Shown here: piece by piece, positions 34,201 through 46,200 of the stretch
How the letters are laid out: each line of letters begins with the position of its first letter
How positions within the stretch are numbered: position 1 is the first letter of the stretch
NCBI RefSeq assembly: GCF_000699445.3
Contig: NC_067195.1
Span: 20,909,287-20,973,286, forward strand
From: Schistosoma haematobium
Lineage: Eukaryota > Platyhelminthes > Trematoda > Strigeidida > Schistosomatidae
Length of the DNA stretch: 64,000 nt
Reading direction: 5' to 3'
Position numbers and translations under genes: made by a program
The notes under the pieces: generated by a model
What the model was told of the DNA's origin: nothing
Databases searched by the model: none
Seen by the model: the letters and a program-made list of their open reading frames with translations, nothing else

Positions 34201-37200
34201 ACGACTGACAGCCGAAGCCCTACGTATATGGGCTAATCCAAACAGTATTAATAGGAGAGATGGAATACAACTAGCTGTCCCATGGCAGCTATTAGTTAAT
34301 AAGTAAACCTGAACTCCTTATTCCATTCTAGCTATCTATATCATATTAACTAATCAATAGATAATACATTCAACGGTTCAAATCAGTTACCTTATCTGAA
34401 TATGTTAAACAATTGACTGGAACATTAAAATAACACAAACTTTCAATTACAAATACATTCCTCTCTGAATTCAATCTTTTATCTTGTTTATTTATCTTCA
34501 TTTTATGCATGCTGTGACATTTTTGTTTTATGTCATATATTATGTGTTTTCCTAATCTTCTACTGATCGAAGACAATATATAATGAATGAAACTTCTTTT
34601 CACATCACTTACGTATACATACAATCTGTTATCTTAACACTTTGTTTCACATCATATGTCTGTTAGCGGGATATAGACTGGATTAAAGCATGCTCAATGC
34701 ATGATTGCTTTGGTGCACGCTGATTGGCTAATTCTTATCCAATCAGCACTAGTCGATAGTTGGAGAATACTCTGGAATCTTCTTATGTAAAAACTATAAA
34801 TATACTGACATTTTCTCTATTGTGCTTCTGACGTGCTTCTTACTTCCATCTAACCTTGTTATTTGGAATATAATCTCTTTCCTGTTCAACCGTGTTTTGA
34901 TTTGGGGACTTGTCGAGTGAATCGGTGTCCGAGAATACTAAGCAATAGGAATAGCTGGGTCATTACCGTAAGAGAGAGAGAGAGTTATAACAGTGGCGAC
35001 GGGGAAAAAGGAAAACAAATTCAAGATGCCCATATCAGATAACCAGCTTAACCGAATACTACAACAACAGCAAGCACAACTTGATGCACAAATGTGGTTG
35101 TTGGAGACTCTGACTCAACAGCTCAACATCCACAGCTCGCGTTCACATGCTATTTCAAGCACGCCTTGTGATGCAGTTGCTAGCAGCATCTCAGAATTCA
35201 TCTATGATCCCGAAAGTGGAAATACTTTTCTCACGTGGTTCAAACGTTGGGAAGATACATTTAGAACAGAATTCTGTAACCAAGACGATGCGTGGAAGAC
35301 CCGATTGTTGGTACGTAAGTTGGGAAGCAATAAACATGCACGTTTTGCTGACCATATATTGCCAAAGTTACCTCGAGAGCTCAGTTTCGAGGAGACGGTA
35401 TTTCAGTTGTCAGAGATATTCGGCGAGTCATCCTCGTTGTTTAGTATTCGATATCGGTGTCTAAACTTGGTGAAACGCGAAGCCGATGAATATGGTGTTC
35501 TAGCAGACATCGTCAACAGAGAATGTGAACGTTTCAAGTTACGCTCGTTGACTGATGACCAATTTAAATGCTTAATATTCATCAAAGCTCTTCAGTCACC
35601 ACAAGATGCTGAGATCAGGACTAGACTTTTAGCTCGACTGGATCAAGACCCAAACGTCACACTCAGAACATTGACAGATGAGTGTAAGCGTCTACAAAGC
35701 ATCAGACACGACAACGAGTTGATTGAACAGGTAAATCCTAATTTAACCTGCGGTAGTGTAAATACTATTACTAGGTTAAAAGTTCAGAAGCCTTTAACAA
35801 CTCGTAACAAACCAAGGACTGCATGCTGGTTATGCGGTGATTGGCATTATGCACGATTCTGTCCATTCAAGAAGCATAAATGTCAGGAGTGCAACAAACG
35901 TGGATATAAAGAAGGTCACTGTCCACCGAAGCGTACGTCTCAGCCTAAGAAGAAGCATAAACGTCTTCGACATGTGAAATCAGCCGAGTCTAAATCTCTT
36001 TCTCTGGTAGCTGCCTTTCAAACAAACTATGACATTCAGAGAAAGTATATGACCATCCAGATCAACGGCATATCAGCTCGTCTTCAAATTGACACAGCAT
36101 CAGATATCACGTTAGTCTCTAGAGAAACGTATAACTTGCTGGGTAAACCGCCAATGAAACCATCTAAGAAAACGGCTAAAAACGCATCAGGTGGTGTGCT
36201 AAGACTGGTTGGTGAATTACAGTGTGAATTTTCCTTCAATGGAACTAACTGTACAGGAATATGTTACCTAACAGAACGGCCAAACCTTGATCTTCTTGGT
36301 CTAGATATGTTAGACAAACTTGGAATAATGGATGTACCAATTAACAGTGTCTGTAACGTATCGCGTTCGTCATTGGACACCCCAGTACTTCCAAAGAAGA
36401 CAGGTGATAGGTTACTAGGAAAACCGAAAACAAAAATACGAACACATTTCGATGTCATCCGCCCTACGCCAGCTATTGAACCCCAACGAAACCTATCGAT
36501 GGAGAATCAGTTCAACCGACATCATGGGGCACAAAGACGATTGTTCACGGTGGGACAAAAAGTGCTTGCTATGGACTATCGTGGGAAACATCCTACATGG
36601 ACAGCTGGTCGGATCTTGAGAAAGAAGGGGAGTGTGGTTTACGAGATGTCAGTTGGCTCGGAAGTTTGGGTACGTCATGCTAAGCAATTGAAAGCAACTT
36701 CGATAGCCAGCAACAACATTCAATATCGATTACCTCTTGATGTTCTGCTAGACACCTTTGAAATCAAAACACCGGGAATAGACACGTCAGTTTCTGTGCA
36801 AGAAAAGAGTGATACTTCTCTATTGCCTAGATGATGGACTAATCGAAAGCACAGGCCAGTCACTCGGTTGCAGTTGGACCCTAGCACCAGATCCTACGAA
36901 TCTGCTCAAAGGGGAGGTGTTAGCGGGATATAGACTGGGTTAAAGCATGCTCAATGCATGATTGCTTTGGTGCACGCTGATTGGCTAATTCTTATCCAAT
37001 CAGCACTAGTCGATAGTTGGAGAATACTCTGGAATCTTCTTATGTAAAAACTATAAATATACTGACATTTTCTCTATTGTGCTTCTGACGTGCTTCTTAC
37101 TTCCATCTAACCTTGTTATTTGGAATATAATCTCTTTCCTGTTCAACCGTGTTTTGATTTGGGGACTTGTCGAGTGAATCGGTGTCCGAGAATACTAAGC

Positions 37201-40200
37201 AATAGGAATAGCTGGGTCATTACCGTAAGAGAGAGAGAGTTATAACAATATCTCTTACACACTAATGTAAATACCTACTTTAAACATTGTTAACGTTGAT
37301 TGTATACAGTAAACCAGAGAACCATGTACCTATTTATATTCGATAATTTTGTTGTTTGATTATATTTCCCTTGAAAAAGCTTGGACCAATTGCCAGGCGA
37401 AACGTTGTATTTACTTCAAATTCTTTCGCTGAGATTTTACAAATACATTCTTCCTCTTTAATATATTTATAATTGTTGTGATAAGTGCCTCACTACAAGT
37501 TAATTATAAAGTAATACGGTATATTACTGTCGATTTCGAACTGTGAAATTTCTGGTTTTACCGATTTGTAAAACTTGGCTAGCGTTCTACATATTTGGGT
37601 ACTGTAGATTTAATGACTAAAGACCACATCATTCCTTAGATAATTAATCGAACTGGTGTGGTTACGGTGTTGAAAATCTACCCACCGTTTGCCCGATTTT
37701 AAGCTTAAAACGCCTTATTGTGCTATATCTTTTGTCTTCTCTCTGATTTATGTTTATAATTTTTCTCTCATGGTTTCTATAACATTTTTAACACATTTCT
37801 CCCGTATTTTCCACGTAATTTGTATTCGTTGTGATCTTTTTTGACATCTAAGATCGACTTAGAATATCACCAAACCCTTTGTTGCTTTTACTTGCGTAGT
37901 TCACGAAATTACCAACATCCATTGCATTAAGGTCGGTTGGCATTTCATTGCCAATTTTCTTGGCCATGTTTGACATAGAAGATATTCGTCACAAGTAGTA
38001 AGTTTGAAAACGCTACTTCATAACCACTTCGTTTACTTTGACTATACTCCTTTATATATATGCCATCATTAAGAGAACAAATTTCGATTACAATGTAGTA
38101 ACCGGGAGCATTAGAGTTTTGACCATGTTTGTTACAGAAATGCTTATATTATATATGTGTTCAAACTATATTTTTTAAAGCATGGCTTAGTAATCCAAAG
38201 TTTAATGCCAAACATAGTTTTATCATTTAAAACGCCTAACTCAGTTCCTATCATTTTTAACCTTCACCATTCCTTGACGTGTGATGCAAGAGACTATTGC
38301 TTTCTGTGAGTGTTGCTTTAATGACATTTGTAAGATTGGCTACATTTCAACCCAAGATAACGTGTTTCACTTAACAGCGAATTCGTTAAGTCAGCTCGTT
38401 CGATTGTTTGACTAAAGAGCAAAGAAAAATATGACTTATCTATAATTCTTTCACGTTGGTGTCAAATCTCAAAGATATTCAATATTTTCCCAAGGTTTTC
38501 TGTTATTTTCACAGCAATTACATTTGTAATGTTGCTATTGCACTTAATGTTAAGCACTTTTTTATCTTCAGAGCAGAAGCTTCACTCAAACCCTTATTAA
38601 AAGAAGTAGAGGAAGATTCTACAGATGATTCTCCCAAACGTTCAAAACTATCTGTTGGTGATACTCTAGAATTTAATGCTCCCAGAATACAAATACATAA
38701 AATCAGTTCACCTGAAACATGTACACACGAGGTAGTTTTTATCTTGGGCCGTATGTCTTTTCCCTAAAGGTGGCTGTTCCCCCTGATATTGAATACAAGC
38801 CAATTATTAAAGATTGTGGATTTCCAGCGAAAACTTTTCCCTTCACGCTTGATGCATTTCAGCAACAAGCAATCATATGTATTGATAATAATCAGTCGGT
38901 GCTATTATCGGCTCATACGTCAGCTGGTAAAACTGTTGTTGCTGAGTAAGTTTTATACTAACGATTTTACTTTATTGGTATATATAATGAGTATTTATAC
39001 ATTCCACGTGATTCACCACTATCTTAAAAGTCTATCTAGAGTTTTCAGTAAATTATTGTTTATTTAATCGCGGAATCACCAAAACTCATCCAGTTCTCGA
39101 ATCCTAAGACGTATTTCACCAAGACTACATTTCAAGTTAGACCTCAAAATTTTCGAGTAGTCAGCCTGTGGGTAATTTGTGCAAGTATGGGTGTTATTAA
39201 ATATATATGCCTTTGGTTTTCATGTGTTATCTTATTGGGTTTTGCGACTAATATTAACTCGTATAAAAAAGTTTGATTTCCGCATAATTTAACTATGCAT
39301 CAAGTTATTCGTAAATTGTCTCTACAACTAAAAAAATCTAATCCAAGTGCTCGTAATATGTATGAAACTTAGGCATTGGGTCAGTGTTAATCGTGTTGGT
39401 TCATTTATTTATTTATATTTCATAATGAAGTATTATCTTTTACTGGATAATATTTCGATCACAATTCATACTCATTTCAAGATAATTATTCAACACCTAG
39501 AATCGGTCTTCATGCTTTTAGTCGTTTTTTTCCAGTTTTGCTTAATCCGCCTATGTGAAGCAGGTGCAGAAGCTTTATTGTTGTATGTCTATTACCGTAT
39601 TCGGAACTAACTGAAAATTTAAATTGAGCTAGAAAACCAAATGAAGATAAGACAGTCAAGGAACTAGTGCTTGAGGAAAACCTAACCTATTCGACCTTAT
39701 ATAAGTGGGTACGTGTTCATACGTCTAGATCAAATGTGAATCAGTAAGTTGGTAGACTAAAAATAAAAAAAGTAATTAGAAATAAGTATTAATACTTCAT
39801 AGTGTTTACGTGAATTTATAGTGCTTCTAGTCCGTAAATCTTATGGTTACTAACAGATCCACTAACATTAACAGTAATAAGAACATATTCAGCATTCATA
39901 GCCAATCAGCAATCAGTTTTATCATCCAGTCATCTAATTTCATCAGGTAGAATAATTTAGTTTACCAAATCCCAAGGAGTTTGTAAGATTAAACACGCAG
40001 GTAAAGGTAAGTAATTAGAACCTATGAAATTGTGCCAACCATCAGAGTATAATTGCACTATTAGATATTTCCGAAATTTTGACTCGTACTGCGAAAATTA
40101 TGCAGATTCTAAAAAGACTGACTCACAAGAACCGGGTCGTATATAAGTTAATAATTATCTGCACGCTTCTGCTGGTCCGAGATTACTGTCACTGTTGAGG

Positions 40201-43200
40201 GTCTTAAATCCTAAAATATAGTCTGGTTAGAAGAAATTGTGAAAGACTATATATTAATTTAGATGTTTTGTCCATTTAGTTGGCTTTCAATTTAACTCAG
40301 TATGATTTATGTTTATTTGACTTTTAGATTACTTCAGTATATCTTTTTGCTCAGTATAAGATTAATTACTGTCAATTAATGCAAAAATGTTTTTCATTTG
40401 TTTGACTTCTGTTCAGTATAATACCTAATTGTACTAATTCTGTGTTATGGTTGTTCATTTTGATAATTTCTTTAAATATTGATTACTGATTGTAATCTCT
40501 GTATATTGAATTGTATTCAAATGTGAATTAATCTTTTTGGATCTATAAATAAAGCTTCTAGACAACCTTGAACTTCAGTCCTCTGTCGACGGGCAGAGGA
40601 GATAAGGGTAGAAAGCAGTGTCGTTCATTGTCATTAAAGTTGAAGTTACAAATTATTCATACGTGTATTAAACGCCAATAATCTTTGTAATTTCAGTGAG
40701 TTACTGGACAGGATATTCCTCGGGAATTTTTTATTAGGAAAATGTTTCTTCAAACTCCATTGGATAATTGAAAGGTATTTACAAAAACGTAATCAGAGTG
40801 AGCGCATAATATTACCACTTCACTGTTCCAAATCCGCTACTAAGTTAAACAGTGTTCCCCAGCTGTACCATTCTGTGAAATGTTTTGACGCGGAGGTACA
40901 TTGTGATGGAATAAAAGATTTATAATCCTTGAACATTTGACCAATATTTTTCTTAGGTTTTCTATATTGTCATCAAACTATCCATTTATCGCGTTATTTC
41001 AGATATGCAATCGCAACAGCATTACGGGAAAAACAACGTGTAATTTATACTACTCCTATTAAAGCACTTAGCAATCAGAAGTACAGAGAATTCTTCGAAG
41101 CCTTCCCGGAAGTAGGATTACTTACAGGTGATGCTACAATCAATCCCAGCGCTAGTGTACTCATCATGACCACAGAAATCCTTCAATCCATGTTGTATAA
41201 GTGAGATCGTCATTTTTACCTAACTTATTATTACTTATAATTATATTAACTACTTCAGTTATTTCTTGTAAAAGAGTAGCATGGCAGTAAGTGTTGGCAA
41301 CATGGTCTTACGTAAATAGGTCTGTTACAGTTTGTGTAATGGACTCAACTCCAATCATCATACAAAACCGAATCATCTGGTCTTAGTGAATGCCTTCATA
41401 GACTACAGACTTACCCTTCTTACCCATAATATTGTTCTTGATTTTAACATTCGATGGTTCTATCTTATAACACGATCTCAGTATATATATAATCTACATA
41501 TATCCTTACCTTTGAAGCATACGTATTATGATATTAAAATGTCTGGAAATGGAGTACCTTTTGGTCGACTGTCGGATATCTTAACCACCTAACTAGCACT
41601 TTAGCAAATCTAGTGACAAACATGTCACCGCTCTCTGTATTTAATTTGGCATACCGGCGACAGCTAGCAAACAACAGCTTAAAATACTCCTATTTTCCTT
41701 AATATAGGTTGCTAAGTGAAACTGTACTCCGGAAGTGAAAGGGTAAGCAATAAAGTGGTTTCTAAATTCTGGTGAACATCGTACTATTAAGCAGCAATTT
41801 CTTTATGAATTTTTGTTTTTGCTTGGTTAATTGGGCTCGAAGTTGGTAACTTTAATCTCCATATTCAAATGGCTAGCTGAACTTCATTCAAATATATAAT
41901 TTCAACCAGGTAAATAATAGTAAGAATTAACCACTATGTACGTGTTGAAATGCTAAAACTCCCATCTATTGTGTGAAGGTTAATCAGCTTTAGCAAATAT
42001 ATTGTTCAATATAAATGTTCTCAAACTTAATGATAAGTCTTATTTTTATTTCCCAGAGGTGCTTCAATGGTGCGAGAGGTCGGTTGGGTTATATTTGACG
42101 AAATTCATTATATGCGTGACCCTGAACGTGGAGTGGTTTGGGAAGAAACTATAGTGCTTTTACCTGATAATGTTCGTTATGTGTTTCTTAGTGCTACTAT
42201 TCCAAATGCTCGCCAGTTTGCTGAATGGATAGCTCACCTTCACCATCAACCATGTCACGTTGTTTCATCTGACTGCCGTCCTGTACCACTACGTCATTAT
42301 CTATATCCTGTGGGTAGTGAGGGTTTGTTTCTCGTATTGGATGAGGTGAGATCTTGTTTGACGTACTTTTTTAAAGTGATATATGGTTTTTATTTTGAGT
42401 TAGACTCAGAACCGAGTAGCTAAAGTGGCAGATGGGAACTTGTTGGTCAAAGGTTAGATAACGATGCCGATCTCCAGAAACTTTGCACAAACCGCAATCT
42501 TTTTCTGGCTTGCACCCACTCCCGGGACGGTTATCGACGATATACTGCGTGGGGCTCCTACGATGACTCAAGTGGATACTCAGATTGATAACATCGCGAT
42601 CAGCTACCTCTGGCATGGTCACATTCAAAAATGGTGCTCCTTTTGGTTTCCTCCAATCTTATCTTACGTCTCACTGGTCTACAAACTCATCGTTTCTAAT
42701 GGATTGTTGTAGACGAATTGAGGGCAGCTTCCGTTGCAATCGAAATATCGAACCAAACTAGGTTCAAGCCATATTATTATCATCATTTAAACACATGAAC
42801 ATTGGTACAAGGAGGCACTGAACAGATATGCAGTTTGGATATTGCCCGGGAGCCCAAGCCGAAGCAGATGGTTTTCTTAGGGGGCCACGCCCGGAGCCTT
42901 CGACCTAAAGGTCTGATCCACAAGGCAGGGAGGCAACATCAGGAGATGCAGTTCCATGTTAGTCGGTGACCAACAATTGGTTCATATGTTGTTTGTTCCC
43001 TCAGGAACCTTTAGCGCAGCGCACCATTGGTTTGGAATCAGGATTTTCCAACTCCCCTAGGTGGATCTTCCGTGTCCATCAACCCGCTTAAAGTTCCGGA
43101 CATTCGCTTTTCGTCCTCTCGATTCCGTAAACACCCCCACCACGAGAAGGCAGTGAGTAGAACTTTCCCGGAAGTGGTTGTATGCACGTGAACATGTGAG

Positions 43201-46200
43201 AGCATTTGGAGAGGGAGAGCTGACTCTCCCCACTCTCGGCCATACCAGATCATTTAGGGGCAGGTTCGAGGCTAGCTACAGGTTCACGAGAAGATGTGGA
43301 TAAACATTGGCTGCAACTGCATAATGCCAAGGTAATGGGCAGTAAATTCTTATGCGGCTTTTCGAAACGTCCAGCTTATAAGTATAGAGTCTCCTCAAGC
43401 TCTTTATAATTCCTTAAATCACCCTGGTGTACTTCCACAAATTGAGAGTTTGATGATAAGCATAAATTGTGCCAAGTTTTTTTAAAGATCGGAAAGTTTG
43501 GTGGTCGAAGCATGCCAAAGAGTTGGAAGCCGCAGCTTCATCCGGTACTGGCTTAAAACTGTTCCAGCTCATCCAACCCCCTGACATCAAGAAGTCTGGT
43601 GTGATTAAAAGAAATCTATGAAGCTAATGGGATGACAATCATTAACGTCTAAAAGCGTCTTGGATGTTTAACAGAGTTTTGCGAGGAAGACTTCAGCTGA
43701 TATTTTGCTCCAGAAACATCTATGAAACTGTCTTGTACTGTGTGTCTGGTGATGACTAATCCAGCGAACGGGGCCGAGGTTCTTAAAAAATTTCAACTTA
43801 CGAAGAGCCATAAGTCACCAGGTCTAGACGACTCAAGAATGGTAGAGAAATTTCTTTCAGAGAACTAATTAGATTGTTTGAAAAGTATAGAAGACATAGG
43901 AATTCGACACCCTGCAGTGAAGCGATAGTTGACCCCATCTGTAAAAAGTTCAATAACTTTTGAAGGATAAGTGTGTTTTCGGTTGCATTCAAACTATTGA
44001 CTCCCGTAATACTTCACAGTTTGTTTGAAATCCGTTAAAGATTGACTCTCTGTGTTCAGTCATCGTTGTTAATAATACAGAGGTCCAGTTCAGTTGGTAT
44101 CATCATTTTGAAACACCGATTTCATTGGCTTGAACATGTGTTACGATTATCATCCCAGCGAATTCTATACTGTGTATTATTTAGCGATGCTAAGACGGGT
44201 TTTAAGAACTAGAGAGGTGATCAGTTTTTGATATAGCTCCATGGTTTGAAAGAAAACTTTAGAGGACAATCACTTATCTGTCCTTCGTGACTCCTTTACT
44301 TGGGTTATTGAAATAGTTCAATTCAGGAGCCTGAGATGATATCAAACGTAGCTCAAAACGAAAACCGATGGCAGTCCTGATGTAGTTTTTGACATTTTTG
44401 GTAAACATGAAGTGAGCTTCCTTAACAGAAAGAAGTCTTTTTAGACGTATTTTTAACCGACCTGTATCTCCTATCTTAAAGTATTCTTGTTCGCCTGTTT
44501 TTTCTTAGACCACACTCTCTTTCCCTCTTTTATTTCTCCATAACACTGTCTCTTTATTCTGTGGTTGTGTGGCCCTTATCTATACCAAATTTTATATGAA
44601 TCAGATCAGATGAAAATAATAACCTCAAGAAATAAAACATCCATATGTATCAGAAAACAAATTTATTTAGTTTTTCGTGTGAACCGTAAGATTGGCAGTA
44701 GGTCGTATTAGGACGTTTATTTTCAATAATACTTATCAATCATCTTGTTCGAAGTGATAGAAAATATTGTCCATAAATCTTAGTAGGAAATTTGTTCAAT
44801 GTATTGTTTATAATTTGATGTCCTTAACAAGTGGGATGTATGCTTTTATTAATATCCATTAAAAATCATTCTATGGTAAACTTTATAGAGAAGCTGTGAT
44901 AGAATTTTAAAGATTTTGTCTGCAAAAATGACAATTTATTTATATTCCGAAGGTCAGAACATTTAGAATGTTCGTGAAATGCTCATAAAACGTGTCTTAG
45001 AGACAACTATCAGGTAAAAGGTTTCTGTGACCTGGGAAGATATAACATCCATTTATAAGTAAATAATATTTCATATATCTGCAGGCAAACGGTCGAGGAT
45101 CAAAATAACGTGATTATAAATCAGGTCATTTGCCATATAAAATTAGTTAATTTTTTGGAAGCTCTATATTTAGATTCCGAGCTTGTTGATATTCATCGGC
45201 AAGGCATATCTGTAACCCTAGACAATTGATTCTTCCAAAAATTCTAAACGATGTCATTTAACAGCGTAGTAGGGAAAGTTACTCCCAAGCTATTGGAGCT
45301 AATTAAATCTTTCATACTCAAGCCAATTTTTTTCTGGCAGCAAGAGCTAAACTTAATAAGATTGTGAAATGTATTTCGATTTTATATACTCAGAATTATT
45401 TCTACGATCAAATCTAGTCTGAAAAATTCGATTCAGTGTACTTTTTAAGCGTTAGTGAACACTTATATTGAACAACTTTTTAAAAAGGTTAAATACCAGT
45501 GGTAAAAGCATCAAGGTGATCAAACTGAAACGTGTACTTTGTTATGGGAATACTGATATTTGATCTGAACTATTTTGAGTTAATGTAAGCCCCCCTACCT
45601 AAGCGGAAATGATTAGATAATAATTAATTATATATATCCTCGTCTTTTGTGATTTATATCAGCTTATTTAAATGTTTTCTTATAGGGTAAATATTTGGAG
45701 CAAAATTTTGAACGAGCTATGCGCTCGTTCCTTTCGGATGAATCATCAAATAAAAGACAAAAGTCACAAGTTGATTACAATAAACGTGGGTTACCTATTT
45801 TCTCAGAATATGTGCTCTAATATATATCTGATTTATCTGAAATCAATTTAAATCATTTTCATATACTTTAATTCCTAACAATTAAATAATATCAAGAATG
45901 GCGCATACTGTTTACACAAATTGTCATACTTCTTTACTGAGTTAAAATATGTTTAAAATTATAGTTGTTATGTAGTAGGCAAGTAGTGCCTGCAAAGTTC
46001 CTTATCATCCTTCATTACATAAAAATGAACTATTTATAATGAGTGTAAGTTATCTCGTATGAGTAGTTGTGGTATACGATGTATGTTAGCGTAACTTGAT
46101 TTTAGTAATCATATAACGCTAAAAAATATGTCCAGGGTCATATTAATCACTGTGATAATCGTCTGTATTTTCAAAATTGGAAATATAGAACAAGTAAAGC

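Larger units (their letters stand above)
34661..37247 (+). mobile_element. Young non-autonomous Gypsy-type LTR retrotransposon (Gag-Pro-IN tail)
   Basis: Direct terminal repeats 34661-34992 (332 bp) and 36918-37247 (330 bp), each TG...CA, differ by one substitution and one GA unit. A TGGCGACGGGG primer-binding-type sequence begins at 34994, and a polypurine tract AAAGGGGAGG (36908-36917) sits directly before the 3' LTR. The flanking 5-mers are ATGTC and ATATC (4/5). The interior holds a single open frame with Gag, zinc knuckles, protease and an integrase C-terminal module. RT, RNase H and the integrase catalytic core are absent. It therefore needs enzymes from a related full-length element to move. 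Confidence 0.92.
34162..37462. repeat. 31-bp inverted repeat around the LTR element
   Basis: 34162-34192 and 37432-37462 are inverse copies with one mismatch (landmark AGAATGTATTTGTAAAATCT). They lie outside the LTR element, so they belonged to the DNA it landed in. They are possibly two opposed copies of an older repeat. No further extension of similarity was seen. Confidence 0.6.

Noticed and set aside
34993..35025. GTG start for the LTR-element ORF
   Set aside because: GTG overlaps the primer-binding site; the first ATG in frame is at 35026 and is the natural eukaryotic start.
38719..38949. Alternative MTR4 reading frame starting inside exon 2 and crossing the 38-nt intron
   Set aside because: It gives a non-conserved stretch; removing the micro-intron restores the conserved family sequence with correct phase.
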